Shown: positions 7,854 to 15,765 of the stretch, piece by piece
How the letters are laid out: every line of letters starts with the position of its first letter
Position numbering within the stretch: the stretch's first letter is position 1
Assembly: GCF_000281715.2 (NCBI RefSeq)
Contig: NZ_CP124576.1
Coordinates: forward strand, 69,501-133,500
Length of the DNA stretch: 64,000 bases
DNA from: Sphingobium sp. AP49
GTDB taxonomy: Bacteria; Pseudomonadota; Alphaproteobacteria; Sphingomonadales; Sphingomonadaceae
Reading direction: 5' to 3'
Program-made: the position numbers and the translations under genes
The notes under the pieces: model-generated
The model's input: the letters and a program-made list of their open reading frames with translations, nothing else
What the model was told of the DNA's origin: nothing
Databases searched by the model: none

Positions 7854-8447
7854 TTATCTGCCTGTCCGGGCGCCAAGGCAAGCGACCAGACGCCTGACCT
7901 GTGCCCGGGTTGCGGCAAATGTCGTACCCGTGTTGATGATATAGTCTGCCCGCATCCGCTTTTCAGCATCGGGCACCTGCAAGTGCAGGATTCTTTGAAA
8001 TTTTGCCACCGTCATGCCCGGCCGGGCCAGCACCCGCCGCCGCTGCTTCCAGGCTGGCGCACTGACCACGATGATGCCCGCCATGCGCCGATGCCCGCCC
8101 GTCTCGAACAGCAAGGGCACGTCCAGAATCACGAATTGGCGCGACCGATGGCGTTTGAGGAATCGCCGGCGCGACTCGCCCACGGCCGGATGGACGATCG
8201 CCTCCAGCGCCTTGAGTTCGGCGGGATGACCGAACACCGCCGCGCCCAGCTTGGCCCGGTCGACGCCCTTCGGCCCGGTGGTGCCGGGAAAGCGCGCCTC
8301 GATCGCCGGGATCAACCGACCGCCCGGCCCCTGCAACCGATGCACCTCGGCATCGGCATCAAACACGGGCACGCCCTCGCGACGAAACATCGCCGCAACC
8401 GCCGACTTGCCCATGCCGATCGAACCGGTGAGGCCGTAGATCTTCAC
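7854..8447 (-). CDS. coaE: dephospho-CoA kinase
   Basis: A 197-residue P-loop kinase that phosphorylates the 3'-hydroxyl of dephospho-CoA, the last step of coenzyme A synthesis. The Walker A motif GLTGSIGMGKS is at residues 5-15, DADAEVHRL follows, and FVILDVPLLFETGG marks the CoA-binding/LID region. Translation begins at GTG 8447. The C-terminus ends 32 bases before dnaQ. PanC, an earlier enzyme of the same pathway, is encoded at 13.5 kb on the other side of the origin. Confidence 0.95.
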   Translation of the reverse strand: MKIYGLTGSIGMGKSAVAAMFRREGVPVFDADAEVHRLQGPGGRLIPAIEARFPGTTGPKGVDRAKLGAAVFGHPAELKALEAIVHPAVGESRRRFLKRHRSRQFVILDVPLLFETGGHRRMAGIIVVSAPAWKQRRRVLARPGMTVAKFQRILHLQVPDAEKRMRADYIINTGTTFAATRAQVRRLVACLGARTGR

Positions 8448-8458
8448 CCTGTCCCCGT

Positions 8459-9283
8459 TCAGTCCGCCGCCAGCAGCAGCGCGCGCAGTTCCGCATCCAG
8501 TTCGCGTGGTGCCTCAGCGTCGAAGAAGATGTCGAATGCCAGCGCCGCCTGGCCGATCAGCATTTCCAGCCCATCCAGCGTCTTGAGGCCCCGGTCGCGC
8601 GCCGCCTTCAGCAGCCCGGTCTCCAGCGGCGCATAGACGATGTCATAGACGGTCGCGCTGGTCGGCAGCGACGACAGGTCCAGATCCAGTGGCGGCTGGC
8701 CGACCATGCCCAGCGACGTGCTGTTGACCAGCAGGTCGGCGGCCGGCAGCGGGTCGGCCATGGCAATCACCGCGCCCTTCACCCCGGCCCGGTCGAGCAG
8801 CGCCTGCCCCTTGGCCGGATCGCGCGCCATGATGGTGATGTCTGGGACGCCCAGGCTGGTGAGCGCAAACAGGATCGCCCGCGCCGCCCCGCCCGTGCCG
8901 ATCAGCACCGCACTGCTGCCCTTCCACTTGTCGCGCAGCAGCGGCTGCAGGAAGCCGCCGGCATCGGTATTGGTGCCGATCAGCGGTCCGCTTGTCTCAC
9001 TGGCGATGGTGTTCATCGCCCCGATCCGTTCACGCACGCCGCCCGGATCGTCGGTATAGTCCATCACCGCGATCTTGTGCGGGATGGTGACATTGCAGCC
9101 CAGCCAGTCGGGATCGGCCCGGCGTGTTAGGAAATAGGCGGACAGTCCTTCGGGCGTCACATGAGTCTTCTTATATTCCGCCTCGATATCCAGCGCCTGC
9201 AGCCAGAAATTGTGAATGAGCGGCGATTTGCTGTGGCTGATCGGATCGCCGATCACCTCGGCATAGGGAAGCTTGTCGGTCAT
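8459..9283 (-). CDS. aroE: shikimate dehydrogenase
   Basis: A 274-residue NADP-dependent shikimate dehydrogenase of the aromatic amino acid pathway. The substrate-binding N-terminus has AEVIGDPISHSKSPLIHN and NVTIPHK with the catalytic lysine. The nucleotide-binding motif is LIGTGGAARAI, and the C-terminal motif is GLEMLIGQAALAF. The start codon overlaps the maf stop (ATGA), indicating coupled translation. The length matches the family. Confidence 0.96.
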   Translation of the reverse strand: MTDKLPYAEVIGDPISHSKSPLIHNFWLQALDIEAEYKKTHVTPEGLSAYFLTRRADPDWLGCNVTIPHKIAVMDYTDDPGGVRERIGAMNTIASETSGPLIGTNTDAGGFLQPLLRDKWKGSSAVLIGTGGAARAILFALTSLGVPDITIMARDPAKGQALLDRAGVKGAVIAMADPLPAADLLVNSTSLGMVGQPPLDLDLSSLPTSATVYDIVYAPLETGLLKAARDRGLKTLDGLEMLIGQAALAFDIFFDAEAPRELDAELRALLLAAD

Positions 9284-9873
9284 GACGCCAGAACGCCCCT
9301 TATGCGCAGGAAGTCAAGCAACGGCAGCAGCGGCAGGCCCTGGATGCCGAACTGGCTGCCTTCCACCTTGGCGAACAGTTGCGCGCCCGGCCCCTCGATC
9401 CGGTAGCAACCGACGCACCATTGGCATTCGTCCCAGTCGCCCTCCAGATAGGAGTCGATGAATCCGTCGGACAGCGGCCGCACCGTCATCCGCACCCGTT
9501 CGACATGGCGCCAGATCGGGTCATTGTTGAGCACGATCACCGCCGCGCTATGGAGATGATGGACCCGGCCCGACAGCAGGCGCAGGATGCGCGCGGCATC
9601 CGCCTTGTCGACCGCCTTGTCGATCATCGTCCCGTCGTCCAGAGTCAGGGTCTGGTCGCAGCCCAGCACCAGTGCGCCCGGCACCCGGCGCGACACCTTC
9701 AGCGCCTTCAGTTCGGCCAGCGCATCGGCCAGCGCGCGCCCATCATGGCCGTCGGCGCGCAGCGATTCCTTGGCGGCCTCTTCATCCACACCGGGCGACA
9801 ACGCCTCGAACGGCACCCCTGCCGCGCTCAACATGGCGCGCCGGCTGGCGCTCTGCGAGGCCAGAACGATCAT
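9280..9873 (-). CDS. maf: Maf-type nucleoside triphosphate pyrophosphatase
   Basis: A 197-residue Maf/HAM1-fold house-cleaning pyrophosphatase that hydrolyses non-canonical or specific nucleoside triphosphates. The N-terminal SQSASRRAMLSAAGV is the family signature, and LVLGCDQTL and GRVHHLHSAAVI follow. Subfamily specificity (dTTP/UTP or m7GTP) cannot be settled by eye. Start and stop overlap by 4 bases with ppsR upstream and aroE downstream, so the three genes form a coupled operon. Confidence 0.92.
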   Translation of the reverse strand: MIVLASQSASRRAMLSAAGVPFEALSPGVDEEAAKESLRADGHDGRALADALAELKALKVSRRVPGALVLGCDQTLTLDDGTMIDKAVDKADAARILRLLSGRVHHLHSAAVIVLNNDPIWRHVERVRMTVRPLSDGFIDSYLEGDWDECQWCVGCYRIEGPGAQLFAKVEGSQFGIQGLPLLPLLDFLRIRGVLAS

Positions 9874-10703
9874 GGTTCATTTCCTTCTGCAAGTGCATGG
9901 TCGTTGAACAGGTTGATGATCGCCGCTGCCGCCTCCTCGATCGAACGGCGGGTCATGTCGATCACCGGCCAGCCATTATCGGCGAACATGCGCCGGGCAA
10001 AAGCCAGTTCCTCCTGCACTTTGTCGTTATCCACATAGGCGGTCTCGGGTGCCTGATTCAGCGACAATAGCCGGTTGCGCCTTATCTGGATCAACCGCTC
10101 GGGGCTGATGGTGAGGCCCACCACCATCGGATGCTTCAGGCCATAAAGACTGCGTGGGGGCGGCGATTCCGGCACGAGCGGGATATTCGCCGTCTTGTAG
10201 CCGCGATTGGCAAGATAGATGGAGGTCGGTGTCTTCGATGCGCGCGACACGCCTGCCAGCACGATATCGGCCTCCTCCCAATTCTCATGCCCAACGCCAT
10301 CATCATGGGCGATAGTGAATTGGATCGCCTCGATCCGGGCGAAATAGGCCTCGTCCAATATATGTTTGCGCCCGGGCCGGTTCCGCGTCTCCTGGCCCAA
10401 TATGTTGGACAGCGCATCGGTTACACTGTCGAGGGCTGCGACATGGGGCAGGCCCAGCGCCCGGCAACGCGTTTCCAGCCGCCGTCGCAATTGATGATTG
10501 GTCAGCGTGAACAGCACCAGACCCGGATTGGCCGATATCTCCTCCATGATCCGGTCGAGATGGACATCGGATCGAACCATTGGCCAGAAATGGCGGATCG
10601 CATCGACATTCTCGAACAGGCCGATCGCCGCCTTGGCGATATTCTCCAGCGTTTCACCGGTGGAGTCCGAAAGCAGGTGAAGATGGATGCGTGACACAGG
10701 CAT
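9870..10703 (-). CDS. ppsR: PEP synthase regulatory kinase/pyrophosphorylase (UPF0085)
   Basis: A 277-residue DUF299/UPF0085 protein. Family members phosphorylate (ADP-dependent) and dephosphorylate phosphoenolpyruvate synthase or pyruvate phosphate dikinase. It starts MPVSRIHLHLLSDSTGETLE and has the P-loop-like ADIVLAGVSRASKTPTSIYL followed by ANIPLVP. The start at 10703 is the conserved one; 31 upstream codons run into the origin. In Rickettsia and Caulobacter the homologue flanks the origin opposite hemE, as here. Neither target enzyme is encoded in the window. Confidence 0.93.
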   Translation of the reverse strand: MPVSRIHLHLLSDSTGETLENIAKAAIGLFENVDAIRHFWPMVRSDVHLDRIMEEISANPGLVLFTLTNHQLRRRLETRCRALGLPHVAALDSVTDALSNILGQETRNRPGRKHILDEAYFARIEAIQFTIAHDDGVGHENWEEADIVLAGVSRASKTPTSIYLANRGYKTANIPLVPESPPPRSLYGLKHPMVVGLTISPERLIQIRRNRLLSLNQAPETAYVDNDKVQEELAFARRMFADNGWPVIDMTRRSIEEAAAAIINLFNDHALAEGNEP

Positions 10704-10782
10704 ATCTCTGTGAGTCCCCTGTGGATAAAGCAAGGGATAGAGTTGTGGATAACTTATCACGTCGGATTCATCCCCACTCACC

Positions 10783-10832
10783 GGAATCTTATCCACAGCC
10801 TCTCAACAGGGTGGGAATCTTATCCACAGCCT
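10783..10832 (+). repeat. tandem direct repeat carrying DnaA boxes
   Basis: The 19-base sequence GGAATCTTATCCACAGCCT occurs at 10783-10801 and again at 10814-10832. The 31-base offset is about three helical turns, so the two DnaA boxes and the two GAATC methylation sites face the same side of the helix. It forms the core of the proposed origin. Confidence 0.85.
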
Positions 10833-10952
10833 GTGGGTAATGGGGATGACTCTAATGACTCGCCGCGGAATCGCCTGACTCAGGGAGTCAAGTTGTTGGC
10901 AAAAGCGGGGACAGCGCATAAACCCCCGAACCAACAGCCCAACAACCTCAAC

Positions 10953-10980
10953 ATTCCTTTTTAAATATCTTTATAAAGTA
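10953..10980. other. AT-rich DNA unwinding element candidate
   Basis: TTCCTTTTTAAATATCTTTA and the bases after it form the only long AT-rich run in this otherwise GC-rich region. It lies directly before the hemE start and about 110 bases from the last DnaA box, as expected of a duplex-unwinding element. It may double as the hemE promoter region. Confidence 0.55.
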
Positions 10981-10988
10981 GAGAGTTC

Positions 10989-12050
10989 ATGACGGGTCCC
11001 GACGCTCACGCCGGCGCAGTCAGCGCCAAACCGCTCCTCTCCGTATTGCGCGGCGCGGTGCCGCCGATCCCACCCATGTGGCTCATGCGCCAGGCCGGCC
11101 GCTATCTGCCCGAATATCGCGCACTCAGGGCGGACAAGGGCGGCTTCCTGGAACTGGTCTATGACAGTGCTGCAGCGGCAGAGGTCACGCTCCAGCCACT
11201 GCGCCGTTTCGGCTTCGACGGCGCCATCCTCTTTTCCGACATATTGATCGTCCCCTATGCGATGGGACAGGATCTCTGGTTCGAGGCCGGCGAAGGCCCG
11301 CGCCTCGCCCCGATCCTGGCGGACACCGATCTGTCGACGCTGAAACCCGATTTCAGCCGCTATGAGGCCGTGTATGAAACGGTGCGGCAGGTGAAGGCCG
11401 CGCTGGACCCGTCGGTGACCTTCCTGGGCTTTGCAGGCAGTCCCTGGACGATCGCCACCTATATGGTCGCAGGTCAGGGCAGCAAGGATCAGGGCGCTGC
11501 GCGTCGTATGGCGTATCAACAGCCCGATCGCTTCGCCGCGCTGATCGACGCCATCGTCGATGCGACCGTCATCTATCTCTCCGGCCAGATCGAGGCCGGC
11601 GTGGAAGCGGTACAGTTGTTCGACAGTTGGGCCGGCAGCCTCGCCCCGCTCCAGTTCGAGCGCTGGGTGATCGAGCCCAATGCCGCCATCGTCCGCAAGC
11701 TGAAGGCGCTTCACCCCGACATTCCGGTAATCGGCTTTCCCAAGGGCGCCGGCGCGAAACTGCCCGCCTATGCGATCGGTACTGGCGTCGATGCGGTCGG
11801 TGTGGATGAAACCGTCGACCCGCACTGGGCGAACCAGGCGCTGCCCGCTGGGCTTCCGGTGCAGGGCAATCTCGATCCGCTGGCCCTGATTGCGGGCGGT
11901 CAGGCGGTGGAACAGGCTGTGGATAATATTCGCGCCGCCTTTGCCGGCCGGCCCCATATCTTCAATCTGGGCCATGGCATATTGCCCGACACGCCGATCG
12001 CGCATGTCGAGGCGTTGATCGCGCATGTACGCGGAACGGAGGCCCTCTGA
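10989..12050 (+). CDS. hemE: uroporphyrinogen decarboxylase
   Basis: A 353-residue enzyme that decarboxylates uroporphyrinogen III to coproporphyrinogen III in haem synthesis. The N-terminal signature PMWLMRQAGRYLPEYRALR is clear, and the second family motif appears as GFAGSPWTIATYM. The C-terminal FNLGHGILPDTP is also conserved. The start at 10989 lies at the edge of the proposed origin. Its stop overlaps the hemJ start by one base, so the two haem genes are coupled. Confidence 0.97.
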   Translation: MTGPDAHAGAVSAKPLLSVLRGAVPPIPPMWLMRQAGRYLPEYRALRADKGGFLELVYDSAAAAEVTLQPLRRFGFDGAILFSDILIVPYAMGQDLWFEAGEGPRLAPILADTDLSTLKPDFSRYEAVYETVRQVKAALDPSVTFLGFAGSPWTIATYMVAGQGSKDQGAARRMAYQQPDRFAALIDAIVDATVIYLSGQIEAGVEAVQLFDSWAGSLAPLQFERWVIEPNAAIVRKLKALHPDIPVIGFPKGAGAKLPAYAIGTGVDAVGVDETVDPHWANQALPAGLPVQGNLDPLALIAGGQAVEQAVDNIRAAFAGRPHIFNLGHGILPDTPIAHVEALIAHVRGTEAL

Positions 12051-12490
12051 TGCCCTATCTTGGCGCTGCCTATCTGTGGGTGAAGGCCGCCCATGTCATC
12101 TTCGTCATCTTCCTGATGGCGGGATTATTCATGATGCCGCGCTTCTTCGTCTATCATCAGGAAACCGTTCCGGGATCGCCTGAGGACAAGCGCTGGGTCG
12201 AGCGCGAGACCCGCCTGCTCAAGATCATCCTCAATCCCTCGCTGATCCTCACCTGGGTCTTCGGCCTGATGCTGATGGTGGAAATCGGCGCCTGGCATTT
12301 TGGCTGGTTCCACCTGAAACTGCTCTTCGTCCTGGCGCTGTCGGGCTATCATGGCTGGATCGCCGGCTATGCCAGGAAGCTTGCGCACGGTCAGCGCAGC
12401 CTTGGCGACAAGCAGTTACGCCTGCTGAACGAGGTACCCGGCATCGCTGCGGCGGTGATCGTGATCATGGTGATCGTGCGCCCCTTTTGA
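12050..12490 (+). CDS. hemJ: HemJ-type protoporphyrinogen IX oxidase
   Basis: A 146-residue integral membrane protein with four predicted membrane helices and the family pattern: an early histidine in WVKAAHVIFVIFLMAG, then RFFVYH, LLKIILNPSLILTW, FHLKLLFVLALSGYHGW and a final hydrophobic helix. HemJ oxidises protoporphyrinogen IX to protoporphyrin IX in most alphaproteobacteria. The overlap with hemE (TGATG) supports joint function. A TGATCGC...GCGATCA inverted repeat at its stop codon (12488-12512) may end the transcript. Confidence 0.92.
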   Translation: MPYLGAAYLWVKAAHVIFVIFLMAGLFMMPRFFVYHQETVPGSPEDKRWVERETRLLKIILNPSLILTWVFGLMLMVEIGAWHFGWFHLKLLFVLALSGYHGWIAGYARKLAHGQRSLGDKQLRLLNEVPGIAAAVIVIMVIVRPF

Positions 12491-12608
12491 TCGCCGTAAC
12501 GTAAAGCGATCACAACAACATACTGCTATACTTGGACTCTGGCGCCAGCCCACGGACTATGCTTTGCCTCCGTCAGTCCGCATCCTGCGGACTTTCTGTG
12601 GGGGTATC

Positions 12609-13217
12609 ATGATTCGTCTGTTTTTCTGCGCGGCCGCGTTGGTCGCGCCGATGGCGGCTGCACAGCAGCCTGCCGTCACCATCGCGCCTGCCGTCGATGG
12701 CAATGTCCTGCGCGCCGGTGCCAAGGTGCCCGTGCGCACCCTGGTCGAACTTACCACCAAGAAGAAGGCGGTGAAGGTCGGCGATCGCGTCAATATCGAG
12801 ACCGCTGAAGCCGTTATGGTCGGCAGCAACGTCGTAATCCCGGCCGGCACGCCCGGCGTGGCGGAGATCACCAGCGTCCGCAACAAGGGCATGTGGGGCA
12901 AGTCCGGCTTCATCGAGGGCCGCGTGCTCTATGTCCGGCTGGGGGGCCGGCAGGTGCGCCTTACCGGAACCTTCAACGACAAGGGTGTGACTGGCACGGC
13001 TGGGGTGGTCGGTGCGATCGCGCTGATTCCAGTCGCTGGCTTCTTCACCACCGGCACCAGTGCTAACATCCCATCGGGTTCGATCATTCCCGCCTTCCTG
13101 GACGAGGATCTGGCCTTTTCGGTCGACAGCGCGGCGGCAACGCCGGCGCCGATCGCCGCGACCCCGGTTGAGGCACCGGTCGAATCCAGCACCGCTCCGG
13201 TCGCCGGCGCGCTCTGA
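12609..13217 (+). CDS. exported protein of unknown function
   Basis: A 202-residue protein with a short signal peptide (hydrophobic residues 2-14, cleavage after AAA or AAAQ). The body is rich in short beta-type segments: VRTLVELTTKKKAVKVGDRV, VVIPAGTPGVAEITS, then a glycine/valine-rich hydrophobic hairpin (TAGVVGAIALIPVAGFF) and a Pro/Ala-rich tail. The start at 12609 follows GGGG and gives the signal peptide; the open frame upstream to 12564 would remove it. I do not recognise the family. A cell-envelope location is inferred. Confidence 0.72.
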   Translation: MIRLFFCAAALVAPMAAAQQPAVTIAPAVDGNVLRAGAKVPVRTLVELTTKKKAVKVGDRVNIETAEAVMVGSNVVIPAGTPGVAEITSVRNKGMWGKSGFIEGRVLYVRLGGRQVRLTGTFNDKGVTGTAGVVGAIALIPVAGFFTTGTSANIPSGSIIPAFLDEDLAFSVDSAAATPAPIAATPVEAPVESSTAPVAGAL

Positions 13218-13388
13218 TCGACGGGGGGATCGGGGTTTTCGCTTCGGTCCCCTCAGCTTGCTATCCTACGGTTGCCTGGACATGCTATAAGCGGGCGTCG
13301 CCGATCGGGTGACAGGCGAATAGGATCGCCCCCGCGCAACATTGTGTCAAAATGTGCGGGAAATGTGCGAAGTTAAGCGGAGACGCGC

Positions 13389-13523
13389 ATGAATGACCCG
13401 CGCATCTGGTTCGGCCCCAAGCGGATCGGTTGGGGCTATGGTCCACGCACCTGGGAGGGTTGGGCCGTGATCGCCCTGCTCGTCCTCGCTATCATCCTGC
13501 TCAAGCGCGGAATCCTGGGTTAG
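13389..13523 (+). CDS. small single-pass membrane protein, 44 aa
   Basis: A 44-codon gene with an aromatic, basic N-terminus (MNDPRIWFGPKRIGWGYGPR), then one hydrophobic helix (WAVIALLVLAIILL) and a KRGILG end. The composition and codon use look genuine rather than random. Its stop codon overlaps that of the convergent panC by 3 bases. The topology is probably N-in with a short tail. Function unknown; it could be an accessory subunit or a small regulatory membrane protein. Confidence 0.6.
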   Translation: MNDPRIWFGPKRIGWGYGPRTWEGWAVIALLVLAIILLKRGILG

Positions 13524-14365
13524 GCCGGGTCGACCGCGATATTGTCGATCAGCCGGGTCTTGCCCAGCTTGGCTGCGCCCAGCAGCCGCGCCGGCCGGTC
13601 GAGCGTCATGATCGGCTCCAGGCTGGCGGCATCGCACAGCGTCACATAGTCGATCGGATCGAAACCATGGGTCGCGAGCGTGGCGATCGCCTTGGCCAGT
13701 GCTGCCTCGACCGGCTCGCCCTTCTCGATCTGCCGCTTCGCCTCGCCCAGCGCGCGGGGTAGTGCCAGCGCATCCTTGCGCTCCTGTTCGTTCAGATAGG
13801 CATTGCGCGACGACAGGGCCAGGCCATCCTCGGCGCGCTGGGTCGGCATGCCGATAATCTCGATATCCATATTGGTGTCGGTGACCATGCGGCGGATTAC
13901 GGCAAGCTGCTGATAATCCTTCTCGCCGAAGATCGCGACATCGGGTGCGACCTGGTTGAACAATTTGGTGACGACGGTGGCGACGCCGTCGAAATGGCCC
14001 GGTCGCGCTGCGCCATCCAACCCGTCGCTCACCCCCGACACGCGGATATTGGTGCCATAGCCGGCCGGGTACATGACCTCGACGCTGGGTGCCCACAGGA
14101 TGTCGACGCCAGCGGCCTGCAGCAACTGTGCATCCTTCGCCTCGCGTCGGGGATAGGCGTCCAGATCCTCGTTCGGGCCGAACTGGCGCGGATTGACGAA
14201 GATCGACACCACCACATGGCGGCCATGGCGGCGCGCTTCTTCCACCAGCGCCATATGTCCGTCATGCAGCGCCCCCATGGTGGGGACCAACGCCAGCCTC
14301 TTTCCGTCGGACTTCAGCGCGGCGACGGCGGCGCGCAGGGCAGCAAGGTCACGGAGAATTTGCAC
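13520..14365 (-). CDS. panC: pantothenate synthetase
   Basis: A 281-residue ATP-dependent ligase that condenses pantoate and beta-alanine to pantothenate. Landmarks are LVPTMGALHDGHMALV (the HxGH nucleotide motif), SIFVNPRQFGPNEDLDAYPR, GVATVVTKLFNQV, FGEKDYQQLAVIRRMV and LALSSRNAYL. Translation begins with GTG at 14365. It is monocistronic, divergent from mipZ and convergent with the small membrane gene. The length is standard. Confidence 0.96.
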   Translation of the reverse strand: MQILRDLAALRAAVAALKSDGKRLALVPTMGALHDGHMALVEEARRHGRHVVVSIFVNPRQFGPNEDLDAYPRREAKDAQLLQAAGVDILWAPSVEVMYPAGYGTNIRVSGVSDGLDGAARPGHFDGVATVVTKLFNQVAPDVAIFGEKDYQQLAVIRRMVTDTNMDIEIIGMPTQRAEDGLALSSRNAYLNEQERKDALALPRALGEAKRQIEKGEPVEAALAKAIATLATHGFDPIDYVTLCDAASLEPIMTLDRPARLLGAAKLGKTRLIDNIAVDPA

Positions 14366-14473
14366 GGGACGAGGGGCTCCGATAAGGGCAATGCGACAGG
14401 GACGTCCTGCTAGGCTTTGCGCTGCGGGACCGTCAAGAATCTAGAGCGACAAATACGGGGTTATCAAGGTCCG

Positions 14474-15280
14474 ATGGCGAACGCGCAAACGCATCTCATC
14501 GTCTTCGCCAATGAAAAGGGCGGGACCGGCAAGTCTACGACGGCCGTCCACACCGCGATCGCGCTGACGGCGCTTGGCCATAATGTCGGTATGATCGACC
14601 TTGATCCGCGGCAGCGCACCGTCACCCGCTACATGGAAAATCGCGCCGAAACCGCGCGGCGCCGCAACATCGACCTGCCCGCTCCCGATTTTGCCGTTTT
14701 CCAGGGCGACAATGTCGTCGCGCTGGACGAACAGGTCGCTCAAGTCGCGGACGGCAAGGATTTCCTGATCGTCGATACGCCTGGCCGCGACGATGATTTC
14801 GCCCGCCATATGGCGGCCCGCGCCAACACGCTGGTCACGCCGATGAACGACAGCTTCGTCGATTTCGACCTGATCGGCCAGGTCGATGCCGAAACCTTCC
14901 GGGTGCGCCGTTTGTCCTTCTATTCCGAACTCATCTTTGAAGCGCGCAAGTCGCGCGCCAAGGCAGACGGGGTATCGATCGACTGGGTCGTGCTGCGCAA
15001 CCGCGTCCAGCATCATGACGCGCGCAACAAGAAGCGCGTCGGCGATGCGCTGATGGAATTGTCGCGCCGGGTCGGTTTCCGCGTCATTCCGGGCCTGTCG
15101 GAACGCGTCATCTTCCGCGAACTCTTCCCTTCTGGGCTGACCCTGCTCGACAAGGGCCATCTGGGTGATCTGGGCATCAGCCATATCGCCGCGCGACAGG
15201 AACTGCGCGAGATGGTGTCGGGCCTGGCCTTGCCGACCGGCGATCATGCCGCGTCCGTGGATATGCTCGGCGCCGCCTGA
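14474..15280 (+). CDS. mipZ: MipZ-type ParA/MinD ATPase, division-site regulator
   Basis: A 268-residue ParA-superfamily ATPase with the deviant Walker A NEKGGTGKST at residues 13-22, GMIDLDPRQRTVTRYMENR, DFLIVDTPG, TLVTPMNDSFVDFDLIG and ELFPSGLTLLDK. These blocks follow Caulobacter MipZ closely. MipZ forms a gradient from the ParB-bound origin and blocks FtsZ assembly near the poles. The start at 14474 is the conserved one. It lies 3.5 kb from the proposed origin, and its stop overlaps the next start (TGATG). Confidence 0.93.
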   Translation: MANAQTHLIVFANEKGGTGKSTTAVHTAIALTALGHNVGMIDLDPRQRTVTRYMENRAETARRRNIDLPAPDFAVFQGDNVVALDEQVAQVADGKDFLIVDTPGRDDDFARHMAARANTLVTPMNDSFVDFDLIGQVDAETFRVRRLSFYSELIFEARKSRAKADGVSIDWVVLRNRVQHHDARNKKRVGDALMELSRRVGFRVIPGLSERVIFRELFPSGLTLLDKGHLGDLGISHIAARQELREMVSGLALPTGDHAASVDMLGAA

Positions 15281-15738
15281 TGGGGCTGATCGCGCTTGGG
15301 CTGATCGGCCTGGCAGGCTGGCTCATCTGGACCGGGAGATTGCAGCGCATGTCGACCAAGGATGGCATGGCATTGGGGGCAGCGCTGGTGGGCGCGGTCC
15401 TTGCGGCCAAGGGCAAGCCCATGCTCGGCGCGCCGATCCTGCTGGGGGCAGCACTCTTCTTCGCCTCGCGAGGCAAGGCAAAGACAGGCAAGCGTCGCAG
15501 CTCTCGTCGGATAGCTGACCCCATTCCGCTGACCGATGGGGATATCGAACAGGCTCGTGCGCTGTTGGGCTTGTCGTCCGATGCCGATTCTGGCGCCGTT
15601 CGTGCAGCGCATCGCCGCCTGATCGCCTCGGTTCATCCTGATAAGGGTGGTACGGAGGCCCTGGCGGCCCAGATTAATGCTGCCCGTGATCTGTTGCTCG
15701 ACGATCTGGCGGGAAAGGATCAAAAACGCGGCCGCTGA
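15280..15738 (+). CDS. membrane-anchored J-domain protein
   Basis: A 152-residue protein with two N-terminal hydrophobic segments (about residues 3-17 and 30-62), a basic linker (KAKTGKRRSSRR) and a C-terminal J domain whose HPD triad is at residues 119-121. The layout resembles the mitochondrial import J-protein Pam18/Tim14: membrane anchor first, J domain at the end. The J domain would stimulate a DnaK/Hsp70 ATPase at the inner membrane. It is translationally coupled to mipZ (one-base overlap), an arrangement with no established explanation. Confidence 0.85.
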   Translation: MGLIALGLIGLAGWLIWTGRLQRMSTKDGMALGAALVGAVLAAKGKPMLGAPILLGAALFFASRGKAKTGKRRSSRRIADPIPLTDGDIEQARALLGLSSDADSGAVRAAHRRLIASVHPDKGGTEALAAQINAARDLLLDDLAGKDQKRGR

Positions 15739-15765
15739 TCTGCCGCAGACATAAGGATATCGGTG

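Larger units (their letters stand above)
10704..10988. other. oriC: probable chromosomal replication origin (oriC)
   Basis: A 285-base non-coding stretch between ppsR and hemE. It contains four perfect DnaA boxes TTATCCACA: 10720-10728 and 10744-10752 (minus orientation), 10789-10797 and 10820-10828 (plus orientation). A one-mismatch box lies at 10832-10840 (minus). Nine GANTC (CcrM) sites lie between 10712 and 10889. An AT-rich stretch near hemE would be the unwinding element. The hemE/UPF0085 setting is the conserved alphaproteobacterial origin context, and transcription diverges on both sides. Origin function is inferred. Confidence 0.88.

Noticed and set aside
13218..13388. GGGG...CCCC pairing after the exported-protein gene as a terminator
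   Set aside because: The stem is interrupted and lacks a T tract; too weak to list.
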